Source: Accumulibacter sp. (GTDB taxonomy: Bacteria > Pseudomonadota > Gammaproteobacteria > Burkholderiales > Rhodocyclaceae). Taken from it: a stretch of DNA of 64,000 bases. Position 1 is the first letter of the stretch, and each line of letters opens with the position of its first letter. The position numbers were made by a program, and so were the translations under genes. The notes beneath the pieces are model-generated. The model had not been told where the DNA came from, did no database searches, and worked only from the letters and a program-made list of their open reading frames with translations. Positions 48,320 to 57,608 of the stretch are shown piece by piece. The stretch covers positions 1 through 64,000 of the forward strand of contig JACKLW010000006.1 in assembly GCA_024235715.1 (NCBI GenBank), given 5' to 3'.

Positions 48320-49021
48320 ATGAACGAGCAGTTGCTGCTCGTGGAGGACGACGACGCGATCGCCGGCGCCTTGCGCCTGCACCTCGAGGAGGCCGGCTAC
48401 CGCTTGCATCGCGAGTCCGACGGACTGCGTGCGATGGCGGCCATCGACCGTCAGCGCTGGGACATGGTGCTGCTCGACCTGATGCTCCCCGGCGCCGACG
48501 GCTGGGACGTCTGCCGCCATCTGCGCGCGCGGCACGCCGATGTGCCGGTGATCATGCTCAGCGCGCGGTCGGCCGAGGCGCACCGCGTTCTCGGCCTCGA
48601 ACTCGGCGCCGACGACTACCTCGCCAAGCCGTTCTCGATGCTCGAACTGGTCGCGCGCGTGCGCGCCCTGCTGCGTCGCATCGAGCAGTTGCGCGCCTCG
48701 CCGGCGGCAGCGTCGGAATTGCGCTTCGGTCCCTTCCGCCTCGACACCGTGCGCCGCGAATTGCTGCGCGGCGAGGGCGTCGTGTCGCTGACACTGCGCG
48801 AGTTCGACCTGCTGCACTTCCTGGCCCGCCACCCGGGCCGCGCCTTCAGCCGCGGCGAGCTGCTGCAGCGCGTCTGGGGCGCCGGTTTCGACGGCTACGA
48901 GCACACCGTCAACTCGCACATCAACCGCCTGCGAACCAAGATCGAAGACGACCCGCGCGACCCGCGCCGCATCGTCACCGTCTGGGGCGTCGGCTACCGC
49001 TTCGAAGAGACTTCGCCATGA
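48320..49021 (+). CDS. OmpR/PhoB-family response regulator
   Basis: 233 residues. Receiver domain 1-120 with acidic pair LLVEDDDAIAG, phosphoacceptor Asp in MVLLDLMLPGADGWDV near residue 54, and DDYLAKPFSMLEL. The winged-helix domain is at about 140-230 (LTLREFDLLHFLARHPGRAF, GYEHTVNSHINRLRTKIEDD, VWGVGYRFEE). The ATG at 48320 lies after a non-homologous stretch. Its stop overlaps the kinase start (ATGA), so it is the partner of that kinase. The regulon is unknown. Confidence 0.94.
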   Translation: MNEQLLLVEDDDAIAGALRLHLEEAGYRLHRESDGLRAMAAIDRQRWDMVLLDLMLPGADGWDVCRHLRARHADVPVIMLSARSAEAHRVLGLELGADDYLAKPFSMLELVARVRALLRRIEQLRASPAAASELRFGPFRLDTVRRELLRGEGVVSLTLREFDLLHFLARHPGRAFSRGELLQRVWGAGFDGYEHTVNSHINRLRTKIEDDPRDPRRIVTVWGVGYRFEETSP

Positions 49022-50571
49022 CCGGGTTGGTGGAAAGTGACGTTTCGCGCTCGGCGCGGCGTACGCCGCGTACGCGGCGACTGCGGCGTTCGTTTTCCTC
49101 GCGCCTGACGATGGCCATGGCGCTGCTCCTGCTGGCCTACGGGGCGCTGGTCGGCGTGCTCGGCTGGCACGTCGCGGCCGAGGACGAACAGGAGTCGCTG
49201 CAGCGGCTGTCGCACGGCCTTGCCCGGCACATCGTCGAACACTGGCCCGAGATCACCCTGACCGACCGCGACCAGGCCGACCGCGTCGCGCGCGACGAGC
49301 TGCTGTCGATGCTGATGGTGGTCAACCCCGGCATCCAGGTCTACGTGCTCGACGCCGACGGGCGCGTGCAGGCCTACATCGGCGATCCCGGCATGGTCCA
49401 GGAGGAACAGGTGGATCTGCGGCCGGTACGCGCCTTCCTCGGTGGCGCAGCCTTGCCACTGCGCGGCAGCGACCCGATGGGTTCGGGCATCCCGCGCATC
49501 TTCAGCGCGGCGATGTTCCCGCCGCGCGCCGGCGACAGCCGCCCGCCGGGCTACCTGTACATCGTCCTCGACGGCCAGGCGCGCGAAGCCGTTGCCGGGC
49601 AACTGAGCCAGCGCCGCGTCTGGCAGGGGACCGCGCTGGTCGCCGGCCTGGGTCTGCTGGTGACCCTGGCGGTCGGCGCCTTTGCCCTGCGCCGCCTGAC
49701 GCAGCCCCTGCACCGTCTCGCCCGGCGCATGCGCGACTACAGCCTGCACACCCTGCATGCCGCCGAACCCGGCCGCAGCTCGTCGCCGAGCGCGGGCGAT
49801 GAAGTGCAGGCCATTGGCGCCGCTTTCGACGAAATGACGCAACGCATCGAGTCGCAGGCGGCGCGCGAGCAGCAGCAGGCGGGCGCGCACCGCGAGACGA
49901 TGGCCAGCGTCGCCCACGACCTGCGCACGCCGCTGACCGCGTTGCACGGCCACCTCGAAGCGCTGGCCGGCAAGGCGCTCGCCGAACCCGGGCAGCGCCA
50001 GCGGGTACTCGCCGCGGCGCTGGCGCAGAGCGACAAGGTGCGGCGCCTTTCGCAACAGCTCTTCGAACTGGCAGCGCTGCAATCGACCGACCAGCTGCTG
50101 CACCGCGAGCGCTTCCGGCTCGACGAACTGGTCACCGACGCGGTGCAGAAATTCGAAGTCAACGGAGGGCCGCCGCCGGTGACCCTGCACGGCGCGCCGC
50201 CGGGGAGCCTCGAGCTCGACGGCGACCTGCAGCTCATCGAGCGCGCGCTGACCAACCTCATCGACAACGCCATGCGCCACGCCCCCGGTGCCGCGCCGGT
50301 GCGAGTCAGCGTCAGCCAGGATGAAGGGCAGGCGCGGATCACCATCGAGGACGCCGGCGGCGGCCTGCCCGAAGAAGTGCTGCTCCGCCTCGAACACGGC
50401 CAGTCGCTGCGCGACCCGCCGCTCAGGCGCGGCAGCGGCGGCATCGGCGGCCTCGGCCTGGCCATCGCCCAGCGTGTCGCCGCACTGCACGGCGGCAGCC
50501 TGCGGCCGCTGCCGTCGCCGGACGGCGGCACGCGTCTTTGCCTGGCGCTGCCGCTGGCGCAGTCGATGTAG
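49018..50571 (+). CDS. Membrane sensor histidine kinase
   Basis: 517 residues. Basic N-terminus, first membrane helix (MAMALLLLAYGALVGVLGW), periplasmic sensor about 55-200, second helix (LVAGLGLLVTLAVGAFAL), HAMP (RRLTQPLHRLARRMRDYSL), His-box with the phosphorylated His in SVAHDLRTPLTALHGHLEAL near residue 299, N-box LTNLIDNAMRHAPG, and G-box GGIGGLGLAIAQRVA. All catalytic boxes are intact. It is coupled to the response regulator just upstream. The signal is not evident. Confidence 0.94.
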   Translation: MTGLVESDVSRSARRTPRTRRLRRSFSSRLTMAMALLLLAYGALVGVLGWHVAAEDEQESLQRLSHGLARHIVEHWPEITLTDRDQADRVARDELLSMLMVVNPGIQVYVLDADGRVQAYIGDPGMVQEEQVDLRPVRAFLGGAALPLRGSDPMGSGIPRIFSAAMFPPRAGDSRPPGYLYIVLDGQAREAVAGQLSQRRVWQGTALVAGLGLLVTLAVGAFALRRLTQPLHRLARRMRDYSLHTLHAAEPGRSSSPSAGDEVQAIGAAFDEMTQRIESQAAREQQQAGAHRETMASVAHDLRTPLTALHGHLEALAGKALAEPGQRQRVLAAALAQSDKVRRLSQQLFELAALQSTDQLLHRERFRLDELVTDAVQKFEVNGGPPPVTLHGAPPGSLELDGDLQLIERALTNLIDNAMRHAPGAAPVRVSVSQDEGQARITIEDAGGGLPEEVLLRLEHGQSLRDPPLRRGSGGIGGLGLAIAQRVAALHGGSLRPLPSPDGGTRLCLALPLAQSM

Positions 50572-50580
50572 CGGCCCGGG

Positions 50581-50625
50581 CTCTCCCTCTCCCCTGGCCC
50601 CTTCTCCAGCGAGGGAAGAGGGGGG
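50581..50625. repeat. CT-rich/GA-rich imperfect inverted repeat
   Basis: CTCTCCCTCTCCCCTGG and a second CCCCTTCTCC arm face GAGGGAAGAGGGG, giving an imperfect hairpin after the kinase stop. Elements of this style are common intergenic repeats in proteobacteria. It could also act as a terminator, but there is no T-run. Confidence 0.5.
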
Positions 50626-50688
50626 TGTTGGTGGGTGACGCTGGCGATCGCGAATACAATGAGCGGCCACGCCGAACAGGAGCCTGCG

Positions 50689-50892
50689 ATGCCGACCACC
50701 ACCCTCAAAATTACCGGAATGAAGTCCGACGACTGTCTGCGCCTGGTGATGAACGCCATCCAGGACCTGCCGTGCATCGGCTACGTCGACGTCTCGCTGG
50801 AAACCGGCGAGGCGATCATCGAGCACACGGCGATGGTGAGCGAAAGCGACATCCGCGAGATCATCGAGGACGCCGGCTATCCGACTGCATAA
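50689..50892 (+). CDS. Degenerate HMA-domain (copper-chaperone-like) protein
   Basis: 67 residues with the beta-alpha-beta-beta-alpha-beta pattern of heavy-metal-associated domains: TTLKITGMKSDDCLRLVMNA, IQDLPCIGYVDVSLETGEAI, SDIREIIEDAGYPTA. The normal GMxCxxC metal motif is GMKSDDC, so the first cysteine is replaced by Ser and only one ligand remains; another Cys lies in the loop (DLPCIGY). Copper binding of the usual kind is doubtful. ACAGGAGCCTGCG precedes the ATG. Confidence 0.75.
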   Translation: MPTTTLKITGMKSDDCLRLVMNAIQDLPCIGYVDVSLETGEAIIEHTAMVSESDIREIIEDAGYPTA

Positions 50893-51002
50893 GATGCCGG
50901 AGCGCTGAGCGTGCCGCACAACGCCGCGTAGCGGCGTTGCACAGTGCCAGCGAATCCACAGAGTGACAGAGATCAAAGCTGCGGTAACTGCACAGCGCGA
51001 GC

Positions 51003-51698
51003 TTATGTCAGTTGATCCACGAGCAGCGTCAGCTTCGTGAAACGCTTGTCGAGCGCGAAGCGCGCCTGCGAGCATTCGGCGACGCGGACCAGGCGGTAGT
51101 CTTCGAGCGTACGCGGCGAGTGGCGGAGGATTTGCTGCCGTGTCGTCTCGTCAAATGCCGGAGCTGCCTGTCCCGCGAGCAGCGCTGCGCGCAAGGCGGC
51201 AAGTGCCTGCGGCTGGCCGGGGAAGCCGGGTTGGCGAGAGACGGTCGGGGCGGCGACGGCGGGGAAGTCGGGCGGGTGAGAGGGTTTGAGCCTCTTGCCA
51301 CTGATGCGCGCGAGCAGCGCCTGGTTGGCAGTCTCTTCGTCGAGCCCGACCAGGTCGACGTAGTTGAGCGCGCGCAGCATGCCTTGTGGCTGGCACTCAC
51401 CCACTCTGACCGGCACCAGGACTCGATCCTTACCGGTAGGGTCCTGCGCGAACGCGGCTGTCCACTCGGGGTGGGTGTATTGCGCGGCGAGGTAGTTGCT
51501 CGACAGGACGGCAATCGTCTGGCGGGCGTTCGTGGCGGCGCTCTGCATGTAAAGGACGAAATTGCCGCCGGCGTGGCAGTCCCATGCCTGCAGAGACGTG
51601 GAGTAGCCGGCGTCTTCGAGTTGCCAGGCGATCCATTCCGCCCAGTGCTTGTCGGCCTGGGTGTAGCTGATGAAGAAATCGTGCGTGCTGATGTCCAT
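51003..51698 (-). CDS. TIR-domain protein, possibly a truncated NLR-like gene
   Basis: 231 residues from the ATG at 51698 (MDISTHDFFISYTQADKHWA). The TIR fold covers about 1-135: SYTQADKHWAEWIAWQLEDA, SLQAWDCHAGGNFVLYMQSA, IAVLSSNYLAAQYTHPEWTA with the Glu expected in NAD-cleaving TIRs, and VLVPVRVGECQPQGMLRALN. A Pro-rich linker and a helical tail (RTLEDYRLVRVAECSQARFA, then LDKRFTKLTLLVDQ) end abruptly. I recall this tail as the entry to a NACHT/NB domain in larger TIR proteins; nothing of such a domain follows here. The gene is monocistronic and divergent from an ABC transporter. Confidence 0.8.
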   Translation of the reverse strand: MDISTHDFFISYTQADKHWAEWIAWQLEDAGYSTSLQAWDCHAGGNFVLYMQSAATNARQTIAVLSSNYLAAQYTHPEWTAAFAQDPTGKDRVLVPVRVGECQPQGMLRALNYVDLVGLDEETANQALLARISGKRLKPSHPPDFPAVAAPTVSRQPGFPGQPQALAALRAALLAGQAAPAFDETTRQQILRHSPRTLEDYRLVRVAECSQARFALDKRFTKLTLLVDQLT

Positions 51699-52093
51699 GG
51701 CATGCAATCTGTGCCGCTGTTTGCGGAAGGTCGGGCGCTTGCCTGCTCTTGCCGGCGGCCGCCGCGACGCAGTCTCGATGTTAGCCGAAAACCCTCTGGC
51801 GGAGGTGGTCGGGAGTCGTGGCCACGCCACGCCGTGCGCGGCTGCCCATGGCGACGTGTCGTGGACGCGGCCCGCATATGACGCAGGCGATACCCTCGCC
51901 GCTACCGCCAGCGACCGCGTATGCTAGCGTCGGGCGCTCGGCAGCGGTGGTGGCGGCTTGCGTTTGTTGCGCTTTTTTGCGGCTGTTTGTTGTACTCTGT
52001 CCTCCGTTTTCGCCGACCGGGTCGCGTTTGACGGGTCTTGTGGCGGCGGCAGAGCTTATTTCGAGTGTCCGATCTTTATCAACAGGAGGTGTC
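51699..52093. other. Gene-free divergent control region before the amino-acid transporter
   Basis: 395 bases between the TIR gene and the binding-protein gene. A weak sigma-70-like pair (TTGCGC, 18 bases, TGTACT at 51967-51996) and an AACAGGAGGTGTC ribosome site point to transcription of the ABC operon. Nothing else was recognised. Confidence 0.4.
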
Positions 52094-52867
52094 ATGCGAT
52101 TTCTTGCCAGGTTGTTGAGTGCCGTCATTCCGCTAACGCTGCTGCTTGGAGGCGTATCCGAAGCACGCGAATGGAAGGCGATCGAGGCGTCGGGGACGAT
52201 CAAGGCGGCGACCGAAGGGGCTTTCCAGCCGTTCAATTACTATGAGGGCTCCACGCTCACCGGCTTCGAAGTCGAGCTGGCCGAGGCCATCGCCAAGAAG
52301 CTGGGCCTGAAGCTGGAATGGAGCGTCGTACCCTTCGATGCCCAGATTGCGGCGCTCAAGCAGGACCGTTTCGATTTCGCCATCGCTTCGCACGGCTTTA
52401 CGGAAGAGCGGGCGAAGTCGGTCGATTTCGCCGATCCGCACTACTGCACCGGCGGCCAGATCGCTGCCCACAAGGATGGGCCCTTGACCGTCGCTGCGCT
52501 GAACGGCAAGTCGGTCGGCGTGCAACTGGCGACCACCTACGCCGGTGCCGCACAGAAGATCAAGGGCATCAAGGCCATCAAGACCTACAAGGGTGACCCC
52601 GAGGCATTCTCGGCCCTGCGTGCGAAGAAGGTCGATGCCTGGATCTCCGACAAGTTCACCGTCAAGGGCACGCTCGACAAGAACCCGGATGCCGGCATCG
52701 TCGGCGGCGCGCTGGTGTTCGTCGAGAAGGTTTCGATGATCATGCCCAAGGGCAACAAGGAACTCGCCGAGAAGCTCAACCAGGCGCTCGCCGAAGTGAT
52801 GAAGGACGGCAGCTACCAGGCGCTGTCGCAGAAATACTTCAAGGAAGACGTTTCCTGCCGTCCCTGA
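52094..52867 (+). CDS. Polar amino-acid ABC transporter, substrate-binding protein
   Basis: 257-residue periplasmic protein. Signal peptide MRFLARLLSAVIPLTLLLGG, then the family 3 solute-binding fold: IKAATEGAFQPFNYYEGSTL, TGFEVELAEAIAKKLGLKLE, DFAIASHGFTEERAKSVDFA and the hinge region LNGKSVGVQLATTY. The Asp/Arg ligand contacts of the family look present (FDFAIASHGFTEERA). The ligand is probably a polar amino acid. First gene of a three-gene ABC operon, with 15- and 7-base gaps to the next two. Confidence 0.92.
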   Translation: MRFLARLLSAVIPLTLLLGGVSEAREWKAIEASGTIKAATEGAFQPFNYYEGSTLTGFEVELAEAIAKKLGLKLEWSVVPFDAQIAALKQDRFDFAIASHGFTEERAKSVDFADPHYCTGGQIAAHKDGPLTVAALNGKSVGVQLATTYAGAAQKIKGIKAIKTYKGDPEAFSALRAKKVDAWISDKFTVKGTLDKNPDAGIVGGALVFVEKVSMIMPKGNKELAEKLNQALAEVMKDGSYQALSQKYFKEDVSCRP

Positions 52868-52882
52868 TCCGGGTAAGGCTGC

Positions 52883-53641
52883 ATGAACTGGACCAGGAAA
52901 AACCCCGGATGGACGATGTTTGCCGCGATGATCGGCTTGCTCGTCTTCCTCTGGGGGATGGCGATTCCGCTCTCGGCGGCGCCGGCGCCGGTCGGCCCGG
53001 CGGCGCAGCAGTTTGCCGACGGGGCGCGGATCACCGTCTGGCTGACGCTGATCGCCGGCTCGGTCGGGGTGGTGATCGGCGTCCTGGCCGGGCTTGGCAA
53101 GGTCTCGAAGTTCTGGCCTCTGCGCGCGTTCTGTGAAGCCTACGTCTGGCTGATTCGCGGCACGCCGCTGTTGCTGCAGATCCTTTTCGTCTGGCTGGCG
53201 GCGCCCGAGATCATGCCCGCGGGCATCGTCCTTTCCGACTTCGCCTGTGCAGCGATTGCCCTGTCGCTGAACATCGGCGCCTACAATACCGAGTGCGTGC
53301 GTGCCGGCATCCTCGCCGTTCCGCATGGCCAGGTGGAGGCGGCGCATGCCCTCGGCCTCAGCCCGCTGCAGACCTTCATGGCCGTCGTCCTGCCACAGAG
53401 CATGCGCGTCGCGCTGCCCGCGCTGGCCAACAACCTGGCTTCGCTGGTCAAGGATTCGTCGCTGGCCTACGCGATCAGCGTCGTCGAACTGACCATGGTC
53501 GGCTACCGGGTGCAGGCGCAGAGCTATCAGCCGATCCCGGTGTTCCTGACCATCGGCGCCATCTACCTGATCCTGACCACCGCTTTCACGACGCTCACCG
53601 CGGCGCTGGAAGCAAAGCTCGACGTCGGCCAGAAGCGCTAG
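52883..53641 (+). CDS. Polar amino-acid ABC transporter, permease
   Basis: 252-residue HisM/GlnP-type inner-membrane protein with about five helices. Family marks are the [20 protein letters not shown] stretch and the ATPase-contacting EAA loop ([20 protein letters not shown]). Only one permease gene is present, so a homodimer is expected. It follows the binding-protein gene and precedes the ATPase gene. Confidence 0.93.
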   Translation: MNWTRKNPGWTMFAAMIGLLVFLWGMAIPLSAAPAPVGPAAQQFADGARITVWLTLIAGSVGVVIGVLAGLGKVSKFWPLRAFCEAYVWLIRGTPLLLQILFVWLAAPEIMPAGIVLSDFACAAIALSLNIGAYNTECVRAGILAVPHGQVEAAHALGLSPLQTFMAVVLPQSMRVALPALANNLASLVKDSSLAYAISVVELTMVGYRVQAQSYQPIPVFLTIGAIYLILTTAFTTLTAALEAKLDVGQKR

Positions 53642-53648
53642 GAATCGC

Positions 53649-54413
53649 ATGCACACGGCAGCCGCTCAGGCCAATCTGCGACCGATCATCGAGGCGCGCG
53701 CGATCGGCAAGCGCTTCGGTTCCTTCGTGGCGCTGAAGGACGTGTCGGCGACCTTCTACGAGGGGCAGGTGACGGCAATCGTCGGGCCCTCCGGCTCGGG
53801 CAAATCGACCTTCCTGCGCACGCTCAATCGTCTCGAAGCGCACGATTCCGGCGAGATCGTCATCGATGGCATCGTCCTCAACGACGACGTGAAGAACCTC
53901 GACGCCATCCGTCGCGAAGTGGGCATGGTGTTCCAGAGCTTCAACCTCTTCTCGCACCTGAGCATCCTGCGCAATCTCACGCTGGCGCCGATGCGCGTCA
54001 GGAAGATGAGCAAGGCCGCCGCCGAAGCCAAGGCCATGGGCCTGCTGGAGCGGGTCGGCCTGAGCAGCCAGGCGGACAAGTATCCGGTACAGCTCTCCGG
54101 CGGGCAGCAACAGCGGGTGGCGATCGCACGTGCGTTGGCGATGGATCCGAAAGTGCTGCTCTTCGATGAGCCGACTTCGGCGCTGGACCCGGAAATGGTC
54201 AACGAAGTGCTGGCGGTGATGCGCGAACTGGCGCACAGCGGCATCACCATGCTGGTCGTCACGCACGAGATGGGTTTCGCGAAGGAAGTCGCCGACCGGC
54301 TGATCTTCTTCGACGAGGGCGTGATTCTTGAAGACACGACGCCGAAGAACTTCTTCGCGAATCCGGATCACGCCCGCGCGCAGGCTTTCCTGTCGCAGGT
54401 GCGCCAGGGCTGA
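53649..54413 (+). CDS. Polar amino-acid ABC transporter, ATPase
   Basis: 254 residues. Walker A is [21 protein letters not shown]-loop [18 protein letters not shown], signature [20 protein letters not shown], Walker [16 protein letters not shown], and the switch His in VVTHEMGF. It is closest in style to GlnQ/HisP. The N-terminus has about 18 extra residues before the first strand. Last gene of the operon; the EamA exporter converges on it. Confidence 0.94.
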   Translation: MHTAAAQANLRPIIEARAIGKRFGSFVALKDVSATFYEGQVTAIVGPSGSGKSTFLRTLNRLEAHDSGEIVIDGIVLNDDVKNLDAIRREVGMVFQSFNLFSHLSILRNLTLAPMRVRKMSKAAAEAKAMGLLERVGLSSQADKYPVQLSGGQQQRVAIARALAMDPKVLLFDEPTSALDPEMVNEVLAVMRELAHSGITMLVVTHEMGFAKEVADRLIFFDEGVILEDTTPKNFFANPDHARAQAFLSQVRQG

Positions 54414-54449
54414 CGCCGGCCGGCGCCTGAGCTGCTCGCTCGGCGTCGT

Positions 54450-55376
54450 TCAGTTCTCCTGCCGTTGCGCGCGTCTGCCGGCGAGCGCCTGCCGGCCGGC
54501 GGCGGTCAGCGGCGCGATCTGGACGACGATGATGCACACCAGGATCAGCGCACATCCGGCAATGCCGTTGGCGGTCAGGCGATCACCCATGAGCAGGAAG
54601 CCGAACATGGCCGCGAAGACGGTTTCCGCCGAGAGAATGACCGCCGCGTCGGCCGGCTGCGCGTAGCGCTGCGCGACCACCTGCGTGGTGTAGCCGATGC
54701 CCACCGACACCAGACCGGCGTAGGCGATCGGGAGTGCTGCCTGCGCAACGCCCGACAGGGTGATGGTCTCGGCCAGCAGCGCCCATAGCAGGCTGGCTGT
54801 GCCGCAGACCAGGAACTGGCCGCAGGCGATGAGGAAGGGCGCGTGCAGGCGCCCGGAGATGCGTCCGACATAGATCACGTGCAGCGCCCAGAAGACGCTG
54901 CTGGCCATCACCCACAGGTCGCCGACGACGAGGTCGAATCCCTGCGCGCCGGAGAGCAGCCAGGTGCCGACCAGGCAGCCGATCGACGTCGGCCACACCG
55001 ACCAGTGTGCAGGCGTGCGCAGCAGCAGCCAGCCGAGCAGCGGTACCAGCGGCACGTAGAGCGCGGTGAGAAAGCCGGCGTTGGTGACCGTCGTGCTGAT
55101 GATGCCGATCTGCTGAAAGGCGGCGCCGAGCATCAGCAGTACGCCCAGGGCGCCGATGGCGAGCGCGTCGGCCGCCGCCGGCCGGGCCTGGCGTACGGAC
55201 AGCTGGCGCCACTCGCGCCAGGCAAGCGGGGCAATGATGGTGGTCCCGAGCAGGAAGCGAATGCCGGTGAAGCCCAGCGGCCCGACGCCGGCCATGCCCT
55301 TGGCCTGGGCGACGAACGCCGAGCCCCAGATCAGGGCAACGGCGAGTAGCAGGAGATTGGCCTGGGCGCGACTCAA
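54450..55376 (-). CDS. EamA/DMT-family transporter
   Basis: About 308 residues from a TTG at 55376, chosen because GGAAGCTTTCACC precedes it and the first helix follows at once (ANLLLLAVALIWGSAFVAQA). Ten hydrophobic helices in two EamA repeats. The second-repeat start is LWVMASSVFWALHVIYVGRI and the end is a basic tail. Members export amino acids or metabolites; the substrate is unknown. It converges with the ABC operon. An upstream start in the same frame would add a low-complexity section, so I did not use it. Confidence 0.85.
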   Translation of the reverse strand: MSRAQANLLLLAVALIWGSAFVAQAKGMAGVGPLGFTGIRFLLGTTIIAPLAWREWRQLSVRQARPAAADALAIGALGVLLMLGAAFQQIGIISTTVTNAGFLTALYVPLVPLLGWLLLRTPAHWSVWPTSIGCLVGTWLLSGAQGFDLVVGDLWVMASSVFWALHVIYVGRISGRLHAPFLIACGQFLVCGTASLLWALLAETITLSGVAQAALPIAYAGLVSVGIGYTTQVVAQRYAQPADAAVILSAETVFAAMFGFLLMGDRLTANGIAGCALILVCIIVVQIAPLTAAGRQALAGRRAQRQEN

Positions 55377-55510
55377 GGTGAAAGCTTCCGGAAAAAGCCC
55401 GCCAGTGTAGCCGAAGCGGCTGTCTTCGCGGCACCTGCGCCCTGCGCAACGGACTCGCCAGATCGGCTGGCAGTCCGTCTCACTCACCCCGGCAGCAGCC
55501 GTCGTGGCGC

Positions 55511-55990
55511 TTACAGCCCGAGCGTTATCGCACTGATCGGATCGCCGCCTTCGCCAAGGATCTCCTCGAAGCGCTTCAGGTAGGGCTTGCACTCCTGGCT
55601 CTCGTCGATGATCAGCCGGGATCGGGCGTGGTCGCGGTGAAAGCGCACCAGCGCGTGCCGGCCGTCGGCGATCAACAGCGAGTCCTTGAGGGCGTCGAGA
55701 TGTGGTGGCGCGTGGATGATCCGCAGGGTTGGCGAATAGACGCGCAGCAGCTTCAGCAATTGCGGGCTGTATTGCCGGACGAAGTCGGTCTTCTGAACGA
55801 CGATCGTCAGTTGCCTGCCTTCCTGTCCGAAAGCCAGCAGGCGATTCAGGGCGGCGATTCTTTCGGGGTTTTCGAGTTTGAGCGGCGACAGGTCTTCGTC
55901 GAAGACCTGCAAGGTGCTTGGCGAGAGGTCCAGGATTTCCTGGACCGCGCTGTCGTGCTCGCTCCAGGTGGTGATCAGGCGACTGGGCAT
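55511..55990 (-). CDS. Conserved-looking hypothetical protein, 159 residues
   Basis: I do not recognise a characterised family. The chain has an early acidic segment (DLSPSTLQVFDEDLSPLKLE), a Rossmann-like alternation (RQLTIVVQKTDFVRQYSPQL, LRIIHAPPHLDALKDSLLIA) and an end rich in charged residues (RLIIDESQECKPYLKRFEEI), with no signal peptide or membrane helix. It resembles a phospholipase-D-like half domain without the HKD motif. The ATG at 55990 (MPSRLITTWSEHDSAV) was chosen. It lies between the EamA gene and the divergent rlmD. Confidence 0.6.
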   Translation of the reverse strand: MPSRLITTWSEHDSAVQEILDLSPSTLQVFDEDLSPLKLENPERIAALNRLLAFGQEGRQLTIVVQKTDFVRQYSPQLLKLLRVYSPTLRIIHAPPHLDALKDSLLIADGRHALVRFHRDHARSRLIIDESQECKPYLKRFEEILGEGGDPISAITLGL

Positions 55991-56233
55991 CAGGAGTACT
56001 CCGCGTGCTTTCCGGCGAATCGTCCAAGGGATTCGCTTGCGAAGATAGCAGGCATGTCGCCGCTCGGGCAAGCCCTTGCCGTCGCCGAGGCGACGGCGTG
56101 GCTTCCGGTCGTCATTCCGTACGCGGCGGGGCAAGGCCGGGGTGCAGCAGGCAGATGACTCCGACGGCCGGGGGACGCCGGGTTCCTGGCGCTCAATGAG
56201 GTAGAATCAGCCGTTATCTTGCGGATACGTGGA

Positions 56234-57541
56234 ATGCCCACCGGAATCATTGCTGCGCTGGATCATGAGGGTCGAGGGCTGACCGTGGTCGACGGCAAGA
56301 CGATCTTCATCGAGGGCGCCTTGCCGGGCGAGCGCGTCGAATACGCGGTCTATCGGCGGAAACCGAGCTACGAGCAGGCCCGCACGCTGCGTGTCATCGA
56401 GCCGTCGTCAGACCGCGTGACGCCGCGGTGTCCGCATTTCGGCGTTTGCGGTGGCTGCAGCATGCAGCATCTCGATGCCGAGGCGCAGGTCGCCGCCAAA
56501 CAGCGCCTGCTCGAGGACAACCTGCGCCATCTCGGCGAGATCCGGGCCGAGCAGCTGTACGCACCGATCCATGGTCAGGCCTGGGCCTACCGCTTCCGCG
56601 CCCGCCTGTCGGTTCGCCTGGTGCCCAAGAAAGGCGGCGTGCTGGTCGGTTTTCACGAACGCAAGAGCAGTTACGTCGCCGACATGCGCCAGTGCGAGAT
56701 TCTGCCGCCGCATCTTTCGGCAATGCTGCTGCCGCTGCGCGAAATGATCGGCGAACTCTCGATCCGCGACCGCCTGCCGCAAATCGAAATCGCGGTCGGC
56801 GAACAGGTGACGGCGCTGGTGCTGCGCGTTCTGGAGGCGCCGACGGCGGAGGACGAGGTCCTGCTGCGCGATTTCTCCGACCGCCATGGCATTGTCTTCT
56901 ACCTGCAGCCAAAAGGGCCGGCAACGGCTTACCGCTTCCATCCGCTCGCCGGACCGCCGCTTTCGTATCTGCTTCCGGACTTCGACGTCGAGCACTTCTT
57001 CTCGCCGACCGAGTTTACGCAGGTCAATCATTCGATCAATCGCGTACTCGTGCGCCGGGCGATGACGCTCCTGGCTGCGCAGCCGGGTGAGCGCATCGGC
57101 GACATGTTCTGCGGCCTGGGCAACTTCACGCTGGCGATAGGGCGCTCGGGCGCAGACGTGCTCGGTGTCGAGGGCAGCCCCGAACTGGTCGCCCGTGCCG
57201 CCGAGAACGCGGCGGCAAACGGCCTCGCCGGCCGCGTCGAGTACCGTGTCGCCAATCTCTTCGCAGCGACCGCCGAGAGCGTTGCCGCTTTTGGCCGGCT
57301 CGACAAGCTGCTCATCGATCCGCCGCGCGACGGCGCGCTGGAGTTGGTCAAGGCCCTGGCCGACGACGGACCATGGCGTATCGTCTACATCTCGTGCAGT
57401 CCGCCGAGCCTGGCTCGCGACGCATCCATCCTGGTCAGGCAGAAGGGCTACCGCCTGCGTGGTGCCGGCGTGGTGAACATGTTTCCCAACACGTCACACG
57501 TCGAGTCGATCGCCCTCTTCGAGCGTCCGCCAGCGGCCTGA
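56234..57541 (+). CDS. rlmD: 23S rRNA (uracil-1939-C5)-methyltransferase RlmD
   Basis: 435 residues from the ATG at 56234 ([20 protein letters not shown]); a TTG 15 bases earlier is possible. A TRAM-like domain comes first, then the iron-sulfur cysteines in [17 protein letters not shown] (third and fourth parts of the set, with a later MRQCEIL). Next is the SAM-binding [20 protein letters not shown], and the catalytic Cys and base region [16 protein letters not shown] with [13 protein letters not shown]. RlmD uses that Cys to attack uracil. Housekeeping gene, not in an operon here. Confidence 0.95.
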   Translation: MPTGIIAALDHEGRGLTVVDGKTIFIEGALPGERVEYAVYRRKPSYEQARTLRVIEPSSDRVTPRCPHFGVCGGCSMQHLDAEAQVAAKQRLLEDNLRHLGEIRAEQLYAPIHGQAWAYRFRARLSVRLVPKKGGVLVGFHERKSSYVADMRQCEILPPHLSAMLLPLREMIGELSIRDRLPQIEIAVGEQVTALVLRVLEAPTAEDEVLLRDFSDRHGIVFYLQPKGPATAYRFHPLAGPPLSYLLPDFDVEHFFSPTEFTQVNHSINRVLVRRAMTLLAAQPGERIGDMFCGLGNFTLAIGRSGADVLGVEGSPELVARAAENAAANGLAGRVEYRVANLFAATAESVAAFGRLDKLLIDPPRDGALELVKALADDGPWRIVYISCSPPSLARDASILVRQKGYRLRGAGVVNMFPNTSHVESIALFERPPAA

Positions 57542-57608
57542 GAAGCGTGCGGCGCAGCACAGGGCCGCGCCGGTGCCCCGTACTGCGCCGAACAGGCGTG
57601 CTGCGCGG

